Assembly (NCBI RefSeq): GCF_030127105.1
Contig: NZ_CP126161.1
Coordinates: forward strand, 3,348,001-3,412,000
Reading direction: 5' to 3'
From: Haloarcula pelagica
Lineage (GTDB): Archaea > Halobacteriota > Halobacteria > Halobacteriales > Haloarculaceae
Length of the DNA: 64,000 nucleotides
Under the pieces are notes generated by a model. The model was given only the letters and a program-made list of their open reading frames with translations, ran no database searches and had not been told where the DNA came from. The position numbers and the translations under genes were made by a program. This document shows, piece by piece, positions 8,417 to 17,008 of the stretch (its first letter is position 1; every line of letters starts with the position of its first letter).

Positions 8417-9481
8417 TTACAGCGTATCGAACTCGACGACCGCTTTGATCTGGTCGTCGCCGTTCTCGAAGGCCGGTGCCACGTCCGTCGGGTCCGCGAC
8501 CGTCGTGATGAGGTCGTCGAGGAGCCACTTCGGGGCCTCGGACAGCGTCTCGACCGCGTACTCGAAGTGCTTGATGTGGGAGTTGACCGTTCCGATGAGA
8601 CACTTGTTGTGCAGGACGATCTCGTTGTGGAGTGCCCCGCCGTCGATCTCGAAGTCCCACGGTTCGGGGATGCCAAGCAGCGCACCGACGCCGTTGGGCG
8701 CGAGCGCCTGGACGGTCTGGACGGAGTGGGGGGCGAACCCGGTCGCTTCGTAGACGTAGTCGACCGACTCGTGGTCCGCCGGGATCTCGTCGACGGGCGT
8801 CTCCCGGGAGTCGATGTAGGTCGAGCCGAGTTCGTCGATGATGTCGACTGTCGGGTCCGGCCGGTCGCGTCGCCCGACACAGTAGGTCCGATCGAACTTC
8901 TGTTGGAGCATCCACAGTGTGAGCAGCCCCAGCGACCCGTTTCCGAGCACACAGGCCGATTCGGGGCGCCACTCGAACGGTTCCCGCGTCGCGAAGGCGT
9001 GTTCGTTGGCCTTCTCGGTAATCGAGATCGGTTCGATGAACAGGCCGTATTCGGCCAGTTCCTCGGGAACCGGGACCAGAAAGTCCGCCGGTGAGGTGAA
9101 GTATTCGGCCATGAAGCCGTGTTCACCGACGATTCCGCGCTCGAAGTACTCGCCTTCGGGTGCCATATCCGGTTCCCCACGCCGGAAGTACTCGTTGGTC
9201 TCGCCGTCGGGCTTGCGCCGCACGGTCGGGACGACGACCTGTCCTTCGTCAAGTCCCGTTCCGTTTGGCTCTTCGACGACGCCGACCGCTTCGTGACCCA
9301 GTACCATGTGGTCTTCGCCTTCCGGATAGCCGCCGTGGGCGCCGCCGATGACTTCGTGATCCGTACCGTCGACACCGACCCGCAGCGTCCGGACGAGTGC
9401 CTCGCCCGGCCCGGGTGTCGGTCGATCCTTTTCGAGCAGTTCGGGGCCGTCCCCGTCCCGTCTCACACCGATTGCCTTCAT
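8417..9481 (-). CDS. gdh: glucose 1-dehydrogenase, haloarchaeal zinc-dependent MDR type
   Basis: 354 aa. It oxidises glucose to gluconolactone with NAD(P), the first step of the semi-phosphorylative Entner-Doudoroff pathway. The zinc-site residues match the Haloferax mediterranei enzyme: D38 (in place of the usual Cys), H63-E64 in 'LGHEA', and an acidic ligand in 'LFIEPISITEKA'. The nucleotide-binding turn is 'VLGNGSLGLL'. TATA-like GATTAAG (minus strand CTTAATC) at 9509-9515 is ~28 bp before the ATG, so it likely has its own leaderless promoter. It lies between the two sugar ABC modules. Confidence 0.93.
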   Translation of the reverse strand: MKAIGVRRDGDGPELLEKDRPTPGPGEALVRTLRVGVDGTDHEVIGGAHGGYPEGEDHMVLGHEAVGVVEEPNGTGLDEGQVVVPTVRRKPDGETNEYFRRGEPDMAPEGEYFERGIVGEHGFMAEYFTSPADFLVPVPEELAEYGLFIEPISITEKANEHAFATREPFEWRPESACVLGNGSLGLLTLWMLQQKFDRTYCVGRRDRPDPTVDIIDELGSTYIDSRETPVDEIPADHESVDYVYEATGFAPHSVQTVQALAPNGVGALLGIPEPWDFEIDGGALHNEIVLHNKCLIGTVNSHIKHFEYAVETLSEAPKWLLDDLITTVADPTDVAPAFENGDDQIKAVVEFDTL

Positions 9482-9532
9482 AATACACCGAATTGTGACA
9501 GCAAGGGGGATTAAGTCTTTCTTCAGCGCTGT

Positions 9533-10603
9533 CTACTCGATCCTGACGGCTTCGCCAGCCTCGCTGGAGCGGTAGATGCCGTCGATGACTTTCTGGACGG
9601 CCAGGGCCTCGTCGACGGTGTTTCGCTCGGGTGCCTCCCCCGCTGCGACGGCCTCGACGAACCGTACCGTCTCGTCGACGTGGGCCTCTGACGCCTGTGT
9701 CTCGACATCGGTCGTTCGATGGTGGTTGCCCCCACGGTCGCTGGTCTCGTACAGCGTCAACTCGCCCGAAGCCAGATCGAGGCCGGCGCCGGCCTCGTCG
9801 CCGCGGACGTAGTACTGCTGACTGCTGGGTCGGTTGCTCGCCCAGGCGACCTCCAGGGAGATCGTCGTCCCGTCCGCACAGCGGATGAGCGCGCTGACGG
9901 AGTCGTCGACATCGAAGTCGCTTGCACCCTGGTCCTCGCCCCACATCTGGACGTAGGAGTAGCCGTCGTCGGTGCCGAAGTTCGCCCGCGTGACCCCGGA
10001 GACCTCGACGACTTCGGGGTAGCCCGCCAGATACAGCGCCAGGTCGAGCGCGTGGACGCCGATGTCGATGAGCGAACCACCGCCCGACACCGATTTTCGC
10101 GTGAACCACGAGCCACGAGCGGGGATCCCCCGCCGGCGGATGTAGTCTGCTTCGACGTGTGTCACCGCGCCGAGTTCGCCCTGCTCGCGGTACTCGTCGA
10201 GCACCTCCACTGGCTTGGCGAACCGGTTGTGGAATCCGACCATACAGAACCCTTCGGCGTCGTGGGCGGTCTCGGCGATTCGGGTCGCGCTCTCTAGGGT
10301 GTGAGCCAGCGGTTTCTCCACGAGTACGTCCAGCCCGGCTTCGAGGGCGTCGACGACGTACTCCTCGTGGAACCGGTTCGGTGTCGTCACGAGAACCGCG
10401 TCGACCTCGTCGAGTATCTCCTCGTGGTCCTCGTAGACTGTCACGTCGTACGTCTCGGCGAATGCCGCCCGGGCGTCCGGGTCGACATCGACGCCGGCGA
10501 CGAGCGTCTCTTCGAGACCGCTCGCGTCGAGCGCCTCACAGTGAATCCGCGCGATGTTTCCGAGACCGACGATTCCAAGTCGAACTGAAGACGGGTCACT
10601 CAT
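9533..10603 (-). CDS. Gfo/Idh/MocA-family NAD(P)-dependent oxidoreductase
   Basis: 356 aa. The Rossmann start 'RLGIVGLGNIARIHCEAL' and 'VEKPLAHTLESA' (the EKP motif) define the family, followed by the C-terminal alpha/beta domain with 'GGSLIDIGVHALDLALYLAG'. I start at ATG 10603 (MSDPSSVRLG), because a longer open frame to 10726 would add a basic, unrelated tail. It lies 49 bp downstream of a small membrane protein gene in the ABC operon. Such enzymes oxidise or reduce sugar or inositol ring positions; the substrate is unknown but presumably a sugar brought in by this transporter. Confidence 0.88.
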   Translation of the reverse strand: MSDPSSVRLGIVGLGNIARIHCEALDASGLEETLVAGVDVDPDARAAFAETYDVTVYEDHEEILDEVDAVLVTTPNRFHEEYVVDALEAGLDVLVEKPLAHTLESATRIAETAHDAEGFCMVGFHNRFAKPVEVLDEYREQGELGAVTHVEADYIRRRGIPARGSWFTRKSVSGGGSLIDIGVHALDLALYLAGYPEVVEVSGVTRANFGTDDGYSYVQMWGEDQGASDFDVDDSVSALIRCADGTTISLEVAWASNRPSSQQYYVRGDEAGAGLDLASGELTLYETSDRGGNHHRTTDVETQASEAHVDETVRFVEAVAAGEAPERNTVDEALAVQKVIDGIYRSSEAGEAVRIE

Positions 10604-10652
10604 AGGTCTAAATGTGGTTTGTGTGGACCGAGAGACGAGGAAAGGCTTCGGG

Positions 10653-10847
10653 TCAGTACAGCTGCTGTTCCCGCTCCTCTCGCTCTTCTTCGCGTTGCTG
10701 TTTCGCTTTCTGCCGGCGACGGCCACGCCTGTACTTGATGATGCCCGGGATGATCGTGTTCTTCAGGTCCAGGCCGAACGACACGATGCCGTACGCCCAG
10801 AAGAAAAACAGGACCACCATCAGGCTCCACCAAAGCGTTCCAGGCAT
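10653..10847 (-). CDS. small single-pass membrane protein in the sugar ABC operon
   Basis: 64 aa. One hydrophobic segment (residues ~5-25, 'LWWSLMVVLFFFWAYGIV') is followed by a cytoplasmic-type tail very rich in Arg, Lys and Glu (~40-60). It starts 6 bp after the ATPase stop, so it is surely part of the ABC operon. I recognise no family. Location and charge suggest an accessory subunit of the importer, or a protein that recruits the ATPase or the following oxidoreductase; this is inference. Confidence 0.7.
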   Translation of the reverse strand: MPGTLWWSLMVVLFFFWAYGIVSFGLDLKNTIIPGIIKYRRGRRRQKAKQQREEEREEREQQLY

Positions 10848-10853
10848 GGTTTC

Positions 10854-12050
10854 TCAGTCGTCGGATTCCGCTTCGCTGCCGGCGGTCGGTCCACCGGCGC
10901 CGATCGGTTCGAGTTTGTGGACGATCGCTTCGCCCGACGCGGAGTCGAACAGGTGGATGTTCCGTCGGTCGATGACGACCTGGACTTCTTCGTCCTCCTC
11001 GATGTCCGAATCCGGTTCGATGCTCATGAGCAACTGGTCGTCGGTGGTCTGCTCCTGGTCCATCGAGGTCTCGCCCTCACCGAGCAGGAGGTAGGCGAAT
11101 ATCTCGTCGCCCATCGGCTCCAGGATGTCCGTCTGTGTTCGGATCGTCCCCGAGGGATCCGGGACCTCGCTTTTCTCGTGGGCCGGGTAGATGTCTTCCG
11201 GGCGAATCCCGAGTGTCAGTTCGTCGCCGACACCGACGCCAGAGACCGTCTTGGGGTCGAACTCCAGCGAGAAGTTCGGCGTCTCCAGTGCGTTCTCCGA
11301 GACCGTCGCCGAGATGAAGTTCATCGACGGCGAGCCGATGAACCCGGCCACGAACAGGTTATCCGGTTCGTTGTAACAGGTCAGCGGCGGGTCGATCTGC
11401 TGGAGACTCCCGCTGTTGAGGACCGCGATACGGTCCGAGAGGGTCATCGCCTCCTCCTGGTCGTGGGTGACGTAGATGATCGTGGTGTCCAGTTCCTTGT
11501 GCAGGCGCTGGAGTTCCGTCCGCATGTGGACTTTCAGCTTCGCGTCGAGGTTCGCCAGTGGCTCGTCCATCAGGAACACGTCCGGTTCGCGGACGATCGC
11601 GCGTGCGATCGCGACGCGCTGGCGCTGCCCGCCGGACATCTCCTCGGGCATCCGCCCGAGCATCCCCTCTAGCTGGACGATGTCGGCCGCGCGCTCGACG
11701 CGGCGGTCGATCTCTTCCTGCGGGTAGTCCCGCAGTCGCAGCCCGAAGCTGATGTTGTCGTAGACATCCATGTGGGGGAACAGTGCGATGTTCTGGAACA
11801 CCATCGCGATGCCCCGATCCTTCGGCGGGAGGTTCGTCACCTCACGGTCGCCGATGAACACCTTCCCCTCGCTGGGAATCGTCAGCCCGGCGATGGTCTC
11901 CATCGTCGTCGACTTCCCACAACCGGAGGGACCGACGAAGCAGATGAACTCGCCGTGGTCGATGTCCAGATTCATGTCGTCGACCGCGGTGACCACTTCA
12001 CCCTGGTCGTCGTAGCGTTTCGTCACGTGTTCGAGTTGTACTCGTGCCAT
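10854..12050 (-). CDS. sugar ABC transporter ATP-binding protein, MalK/UgpC type (copy 2)
   Basis: 398 aa. Walker A GPSGCGKST (40-48), Q-loop 'MVFQNIALFPHM', signature MSGGQRQRV (138-146), Walker B FLMDEP (159-164), H-loop 'IYVTHDQEEAM', then MalK regulatory OB folds. It lies 2 bp after the MalG-like permease gene and is the energy subunit of this complete importer. Compared with copy 1 (5468-6610) the catalytic core is alike but the C-terminal third differs and carries an extra acidic insertion ('SIEPDSDIEEDEEVQV'), which suggests a different regulatory input. Confidence 0.93.
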   Translation of the reverse strand: MARVQLEHVTKRYDDQGEVVTAVDDMNLDIDHGEFICFVGPSGCGKSTTMETIAGLTIPSEGKVFIGDREVTNLPPKDRGIAMVFQNIALFPHMDVYDNISFGLRLRDYPQEEIDRRVERAADIVQLEGMLGRMPEEMSGGQRQRVAIARAIVREPDVFLMDEPLANLDAKLKVHMRTELQRLHKELDTTIIYVTHDQEEAMTLSDRIAVLNSGSLQQIDPPLTCYNEPDNLFVAGFIGSPSMNFISATVSENALETPNFSLEFDPKTVSGVGVGDELTLGIRPEDIYPAHEKSEVPDPSGTIRTQTDILEPMGDEIFAYLLLGEGETSMDQEQTTDDQLLMSIEPDSDIEEDEEVQVVIDRRNIHLFDSASGEAIVHKLEPIGAGGPTAGSEAESDD

Positions 12051-12052
12051 TG

Positions 12053-13039
12053 TTACTCCTTGAGTGCTCCCGAGGTCAGTCCGCTGACGATTCGTTCCTG
12101 TGCGACGACCACGAGGATCACGACGGGGAGGACCCCGACGATACTTGCGGCCGCCATGAGGTTATACTGCGTGGTGTACTGGGTCTGGTAGCTGAGGATC
12201 CCGCCGACGATCGGTGACCACTTCGCCGCCTCCGGAGAGGTGGCCATGATCGAACTGAAGAAGTACTCGTTGTACACGGCGATGAAGGTCAGCACGGACG
12301 CCGTCGCCACACCGGGCGCCGACAGCGGCATGATGACCCGGAACAGCGCACCCAGCCGCGTCGTCCCTTCCACGCGTGCCGCGTCCTCCAACCCGTCGGG
12401 GATCTGCCCGTAGAAGGTCGTGAGGATGAAGATCGACAGCGGCATGAACAGCGCGCTGAAGGGCAGGATCATCGATCCCGGCGTGTTCAGCAACCTCGGG
12501 GGTGTGAACAGCGGAATCTGGGTAAACGGCACCAGCAGCGGTTCGTTACCCGCGAACGCCTTGAACAGCGGGATGACGAACGCTGCCGGCGGGAAGTAAC
12601 TGATCGCCAGGATGCCGAGCATCAGGAGCGCACGACCCGGGAACCGGAGTCGACCGAAGACGTACCCCGCGAGGCTCGCGACGACCAGCACGATGATCGT
12701 CGTCGTGACTGCCAGCGCGAAACTGTTCAGCATGTACAGGTGGAACGGCACCTGCTCGAAGACCGTGATGAACGCTTCTGGGTTGAACCCTTTCGGCGTA
12801 GGGAGCGGGACTGTGAACCCGCCAAGCTGTGGCAGGAAGCTCCCCTGGAGCAGGCGACCCTCCGGCGTGACCGCCAGGACGGCGAGCCAGTAGAAGGGGA
12901 ACAGCGTCGTCACGAGGAAAAACACCATCGCGACGTAGAACAGGGCCTTGTAGAGGCCTTCGGGGTTGGCCATCGTCCGCTGGGCCCACCCACTGATCCC
13001 GCCTTTCGCTTCCTCGCTGTCGCCAGTTGCCGTTGCCAT
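12053..13039 (-). CDS. sugar ABC transporter permease, MalG type
   Basis: 328 aa, about six membrane helices. The inner-loop EAA motif reads 'DAARVEGTTRLGALFRVIMP', the docking site for the MalK-type ATPase. It has the N-terminal soluble stretch and first helix 'ALFYVAMVFFLVTTLFPFYW' typical of MalG. It starts 1 bp after the MalF-type gene and ends 2 bp before the ATPase, so the three are one transcription unit. Confidence 0.92.
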   Translation of the reverse strand: MATATGDSEEAKGGISGWAQRTMANPEGLYKALFYVAMVFFLVTTLFPFYWLAVLAVTPEGRLLQGSFLPQLGGFTVPLPTPKGFNPEAFITVFEQVPFHLYMLNSFALAVTTTIIVLVVASLAGYVFGRLRFPGRALLMLGILAISYFPPAAFVIPLFKAFAGNEPLLVPFTQIPLFTPPRLLNTPGSMILPFSALFMPLSIFILTTFYGQIPDGLEDAARVEGTTRLGALFRVIMPLSAPGVATASVLTFIAVYNEYFFSSIMATSPEAAKWSPIVGGILSYQTQYTTQYNLMAAASIVGVLPVVILVVVAQERIVSGLTSGALKE

Positions 13040-13040
13040 G

Positions 13041-14030
13041 TTAGATCGCGTCCTCCCCTTGCCACAGGATGATAACCATCACCACTGCGCCGATGATCGC
13101 CGCAGTGACGAAGGCGATCGCGGCCGAGACCCCCTCGCGCGTCGTGAAGGTCGCGACGACCATACACGACAGCGACGGGACGACCGTACAACTCGACACT
13201 GTGTCGATGATCCCGTACACCCGCATCGCCTGCACCGAGCGGAACAGCACGGCGATCCCGATCGTGGGCAGGATCAGCGGGAACGTGATGTACTTGAACT
13301 GCTGCCACTTCGTCGCGCCCGAGACCTTCGCCACGTCGTAGAGGCCGCGGTCGATGCTCTGGAGCCCCGCCAGTATCAGCAGGGCCATGAACGCCGATGT
13401 CTTCCAGATGTCGGCGACGATGATGATGAACACCGAACTCGCGGTGTCGTTGAGCGTGTTCGTCCCCGCCAGGATTCCGAGATCCGCGAGGACCGGTGTC
13501 ACGAACCCGATGTTCGAGTTGAACATCAGGAAGAAGATCATCCCCTGGATGACGACCGGGACGGCCCACGGGATGATGATGGCCGCACGGACCCATCGGC
13601 GTCCGTAGAAGTCCTGGTCGAGGATGAGTGCCTGCCCCAATCCGATGAGCGTCTCGAAGAGGACGCTCACGACTGCGAAGATCACCGTGACGATGAGTGC
13701 GCTATTGAGCAGGCCCGCCAGCGTGAACTCGGTCGGGATGAACGTCGTCCCGCCCGGGAGGTAGCGGTTCAGTCCTCCGGCGAACAGGTCGACGTAGTTC
13801 CCGACTCCGACGAAGTTCGTCGTAGAGAAGTCCGCCGAGAGACGGAACAGCGACAGTTCGAACGTCCTGAGCAGTGGGTACAGCGCGACGACCCCCAACA
13901 GGACGAACACCGGAAGCAGCAACAGGTACGCGTACTGCGTGTCGCTCAGGTTCTCCATCCAGCGCATCACCTGCACTAGCGCACCGGACCGTCGAGACTC
14001 ACGCCCCGCGTCGGCAGTATCAGTGCTCAT
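13041..14030 (-). CDS. sugar ABC transporter permease, MalF type
   Basis: 329 aa, about six membrane helices. The EAA-type loop reads 'GLYDVAKVSGATKWQQFKYI'. It forms a heterodimer with the MalG-type protein encoded 1 bp downstream. The ATG at 14030 is preceded by AGGAGGG about 10 nt upstream, and a TATA-like 'CTTTAAA' sits near 14082-14089, so the permease genes may have an internal promoter besides read-through from the binding-protein gene 73 bp upstream. Confidence 0.92.
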   Translation of the reverse strand: MSTDTADAGRESRRSGALVQVMRWMENLSDTQYAYLLLLPVFVLLGVVALYPLLRTFELSLFRLSADFSTTNFVGVGNYVDLFAGGLNRYLPGGTTFIPTEFTLAGLLNSALIVTVIFAVVSVLFETLIGLGQALILDQDFYGRRWVRAAIIIPWAVPVVIQGMIFFLMFNSNIGFVTPVLADLGILAGTNTLNDTASSVFIIIVADIWKTSAFMALLILAGLQSIDRGLYDVAKVSGATKWQQFKYITFPLILPTIGIAVLFRSVQAMRVYGIIDTVSSCTVVPSLSCMVVATFTTREGVSAAIAFVTAAIIGAVVMVIILWQGEDAI

Positions 14031-14103
14031 CTCCGTGTATCCCTCCTATGGGTCACCATAATCAATAATAAGGTAGTATTGGTTTAAAGCTAGGCGAGGG
14101 TCG

Positions 14104-15672
14104 TTAGTTCGACTCGGTCTCGGCGAGGCTCTGCTGTAGCGTGTCCATCGCCGACTGCGAGTCCGTCTCCTGCCCGACCGCGCGGTTGGCCTGCTGTGCG
14201 ATGTTGCTCTGCTGGTTGCTCCAGACGGCCGTGACCGGGCGAGCCATCGTGTTGTTCCCGGCGACGCGCAGCGTGTCCATGTAGCGGCCGACCGGCTCCT
14301 GCTCGCGAGCCGCGTCGGAGGCGAACAGCTCGGGCTTCGGCGGCAGCCAGCCCCAGATGTCCAGCATGTCCAGGTTGAACGAGTCCTGCATGATCGCGTC
14401 GTAGATCGCCAGCTGGGCTTCCTCCTTGTCGCTGTTGGGGTTTGCGGTCAGGTGCCAGCCACCGAGCGCCGAGGTCGTCCCACCGGTGCCGGGCTGTGCG
14501 GCCTCGGACTCGGGGACCGCGTAGGGAATCGGCATCGTGCCCAGGTCCTCGCCGAACGGCTCCGGATCGGAGTCGCTCTCGGCAGGGTCGGCGCCGCTGA
14601 TCGAGATCGCGTACGGCCAGTTGCGGTGGAAGACCGCGTTCCCCGACGCGAACGGTGCACGCGAGGTCTCCTCTGTCCAGCCGAGGATCTCCTGTGGCGT
14701 GAAGCCGCCACCGTAGTCGGAGAACTCGCCGCCGAACTCCTCGTCGTGGACGAACTTCCGCATCATGTTGAGCGACTGGACCGTCTCGGGCTCGTTGACC
14801 GTGATCGGCCGGTCGCCGACGGGGCCAAAGAGGTTGTCCCGGCCGCCGAAGTAGGCGCCGCCCCACGAGGACATGACCTCGTTGAACGTACAGCAGGCGG
14901 TCCCGACGTAGATGTCCCACTGGGTCGTGAAGCCGTAGTCGACGCCGGAGTTCTCCTGCACGTCGGCCGCGATGTTGGACCACTCCTGCCAGGTCATCGG
15001 CTCGGTCGCCCAGTTGTTCGACTCGGGGCTGTAGCCGGCCTCCTCGACGAGGTCTTTGCGGTAGAGCATCGTCGGGAAGTCCGGGAACATCGGGACGCCG
15101 AACAGGTCGCCGCTGGACGGGTCGCGTGCCGTCGCGGTGAACGCGCTGAAGTAGTCCGACTCGACCGTCGACAGCATGTCGTCGCTGAAGAAGTCGGCGC
15201 TCAGGTTCTTGATGAGGCCACGCTGGATGAAGATGTTCGTCCAGCCGTTGTCCATCAGGAACAGGTCCGGGGAGGTCTCACCGGCGCTCAGCAGTCGGTT
15301 GTAGTTGGCGCGTGCCGCGCCAGTGTCCTGGTCCCGCGGGACGAAACTGATCTCGATGTTGTCCGGGACGCCGGCGTCGCGGAAGGCCTGCCGGACTTCC
15401 TCTTCGGCGTTCTGGAGGATGACCGGATCGAACCCGATCTCGACCGTCGTCGAGCCGCCGCCGTTTCCGCCGCCGCTTCCGGAACTGCCGCCGTCGCCAC
15501 CGGAGCCACCGTCACCGCCAGAGCCGCCGTCGCCGCCCGAACCACCGGAACCGCCATCGCTCGCACAGCCCGCCAATCCTGCGACGACACCGGTTGCCCC
15601 AGCCGCCTGGACGAACCGCCGCCGCGAAACACCGTGCTTTCCACTGTCACCTGTCGTGCCGTTGTCCGACAT
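14104..15672 (-). CDS. sugar ABC transporter substrate-binding lipoprotein (copy 2)
   Basis: 522 aa. The Tat signal and lipobox 'SRRRFVQAAGATGVVAGLAGC' are followed by a Gly/Ser/Asp tether and a family-1 solute-binding fold ('ETSPDLFLMDNGWTNIFIQR', later 'WPYAISISGAD'), as in maltose/trehalose/oligosaccharide receptors. It heads the operon binding protein - MalF - MalG - ATPase - small membrane protein - oxidoreductase. Minus-strand TATA-like CTTTAAG is at 15701-15707, ~30 bp before the ATG (near-leaderless), and an ACCAC-GGGT-GTTGT site lies ~15 bp further upstream. It is larger than copy 1 and only distantly similar. Confidence 0.92.
   Translation of the reverse strand: MSDNGTTGDSGKHGVSRRRFVQAAGATGVVAGLAGCASDGGSGGSGGDGGSGGDGGSGGDGGSSGSGGGNGGGSTTVEIGFDPVILQNAEEEVRQAFRDAGVPDNIEISFVPRDQDTGAARANYNRLLSAGETSPDLFLMDNGWTNIFIQRGLIKNLSADFFSDDMLSTVESDYFSAFTATARDPSSGDLFGVPMFPDFPTMLYRKDLVEEAGYSPESNNWATEPMTWQEWSNIAADVQENSGVDYGFTTQWDIYVGTACCTFNEVMSSWGGAYFGGRDNLFGPVGDRPITVNEPETVQSLNMMRKFVHDEEFGGEFSDYGGGFTPQEILGWTEETSRAPFASGNAVFHRNWPYAISISGADPAESDSDPEPFGEDLGTMPIPYAVPESEAAQPGTGGTTSALGGWHLTANPNSDKEEAQLAIYDAIMQDSFNLDMLDIWGWLPPKPELFASDAAREQEPVGRYMDTLRVAGNNTMARPVTAVWSNQQSNIAQQANRAVGQETDSQSAMDTLQQSLAETESN
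15452..15560 (-). repeat. tandem repeats coding a Gly/Ser tether
   Basis: Imperfect 9-15 bp tandem units code for GGDGGSG blocks between the lipobox Cys and the binding fold of the copy-2 binding protein, parallel to the repeat at 7962-8084. Confidence 0.7.
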
Positions 15673-15721
15673 GTCTATCGTGATTCTTACTGGGTTAGCA
15701 CTTAAAGGTTATCCATAATTA

Positions 15722-15735
15722 ACCACGGGTGTTGT
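15722..15735. promoter_or_regulatory. regulator site A: ACCAC-GGGT-GTTGT
   Basis: One mismatch from the inverted repeat ACAAC-N4-GTTGT that recurs at 18010, 19232 and 21712. It sits about 25 bp upstream of the TATA-like element of the binding-protein/permease operon, a position that in haloarchaea often goes with activation. Candidate binders are GfcR (19314) or the TrmB-like regulator next door (15890). Confidence 0.6.
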
Positions 15736-15803
15736 TAATAGACTGTGAGCTGGCCGTCAAACATGAATATTTCTGATAAATTCGGCTCGTTCCAAACTAT
15801 CGC

Positions 15804-15882
15804 TATATAAGCACTCGGATATGCAAAACGCTCGTTTGTGATAGCCGATTCTTCAAACGCGTAAACTGTGGGACTGTTTTTT
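15804..15882 (+). ncRNA. possible short transcript opposite the TrmB-like 3' end
   Basis: Between the TrmB-like stop and the binding-protein promoter, the plus strand has a perfect TATATA (15804-15809) and, 68 bp on, a T6 run (15877-15882), spanning a likely RNA of ~45 nt just outside and facing the TrmB-like 3' end. The TATATA is symmetric and could instead act on the minus strand. There is no coding potential. Very tentative. Confidence 0.2.
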
Positions 15883-15889
15883 CGCGCCG

Positions 15890-16966
15890 TTACTCGTACT
15901 GGATGTCGGTGACTGTGATGTTCGTCGCCTCGATCTCTTCGAGCACGGCGCCCCAGCCACCGACTTCGTACGTTCGATCGCCCGCGACGACGGTCGCGGC
16001 GACACGGCCGGCCAGTTGCGCCAGGGGCACCGGTTCGACCCGACCCATGTTCTTGCCGGTGTAGTCGACTTCGGTCATGACGCCGGTGATCTCGACGGAT
16101 TCGTTGGTCTGGGTCCGATAGCCCGAGACGACGACTTCGATCCGGGCGCCCTCGTCCAGCAGCGGTTCGATATCCCGGACCGCGTGGCGGAGATCGACGT
16201 ACGTCGTCGGCGTCTCGGGTGTCCGACTCGTGTACAGGGTGTCCCAGATCTCCCAGAGACAGGTCAGGAAAAACCAGTGGAACACGTACGTGTGTGTGCG
16301 ATCGTTGACCAGGACGCCGTAGTTGCTGATCGAGTGTCGGTGCGGGGCGAAACACGTCCAGGTCCGATCGACCAACACCAGAAACGGCGCGGGGATCGAC
16401 CGGTGGCGCGCCTCGGTGCAGACGCCCTCCAGTTCGTCGTGTGTCGGGATCTCCGCGTCCGGTTTGGTGCAGATGCTGAGCTTGATGTCGATGCCGCGGG
16501 CTCTCGCCTCCCTGAGCGTCGGTTGCAGCTCGTAGAACTGTTCGGTGTTGACCCCCATCTGGATCTGGTTCTCCGCCCCCTCGATGAGCTCACGCGCCCG
16601 GTTGATGACGGTCTCGAACCGTTTGACGATGCTGACCTCGTGGTCGCTGATCTCCGGTTGGTCCCACCGTTCCTCGATCGTCTCGGCCGCGTCGAGATAC
16701 TTGTTCGAGCGCGACCGCAGGTCTTCGAGCACGCCTTTCGGGTCTCTGGCACGGGCTGTCAGGCTGTCCTGCTGGAACGTCTCTATGTACCCTTTCGATT
16801 CCAGATCCCGGAGCACGTCGTAGATCCGCGGGTCCGGGACATCACACGATTCCGCCACATCTGTCGCGGACGCCGTCCCCAACTCCAGTAAGGCGACGTA
16901 CGCTTCTGCCTGATACGGGGAGAGTCCGGCGTCCTCCAACACGTCGGTTAGTTCGTCGTCGTTCAT
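15890..16966 (-). CDS. TrmB-like sugar-responsive transcriptional regulator (copy 2)
   Basis: 358 aa. N-terminal winged helix (residues ~10-70, 'LGTASATDVAESCDVPDPRI' then 'VLRDLESKGYIE'), helical linker, and a TrmB effector domain ('FETVINRARELIEGAENQIQ'; beta-rich end with 'GVMTEVDYTGKNMGRVEPV'). It lies 42 bp after the aldo/keto reductase gene on the same strand and 217 bp before the ABC operon it probably controls. TrmB proteins bind sugars or sugar phosphates and release or engage DNA in response. There is no ACAAC-type site directly before it; it likely shares the reductase promoter, which has one. Confidence 0.85.
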   Translation of the reverse strand: MNDDELTDVLEDAGLSPYQAEAYVALLELGTASATDVAESCDVPDPRIYDVLRDLESKGYIETFQQDSLTARARDPKGVLEDLRSRSNKYLDAAETIEERWDQPEISDHEVSIVKRFETVINRARELIEGAENQIQMGVNTEQFYELQPTLREARARGIDIKLSICTKPDAEIPTHDELEGVCTEARHRSIPAPFLVLVDRTWTCFAPHRHSISNYGVLVNDRTHTYVFHWFFLTCLWEIWDTLYTSRTPETPTTYVDLRHAVRDIEPLLDEGARIEVVVSGYRTQTNESVEITGVMTEVDYTGKNMGRVEPVPLAQLAGRVAATVVAGDRTYEVGGWGAVLEEIEATNITVTDIQYE

Positions 16967-17008
16967 CGGTGTCTCATGTGCATAGGGCGTTCGAACCGTG
17001 GGTCGGTT

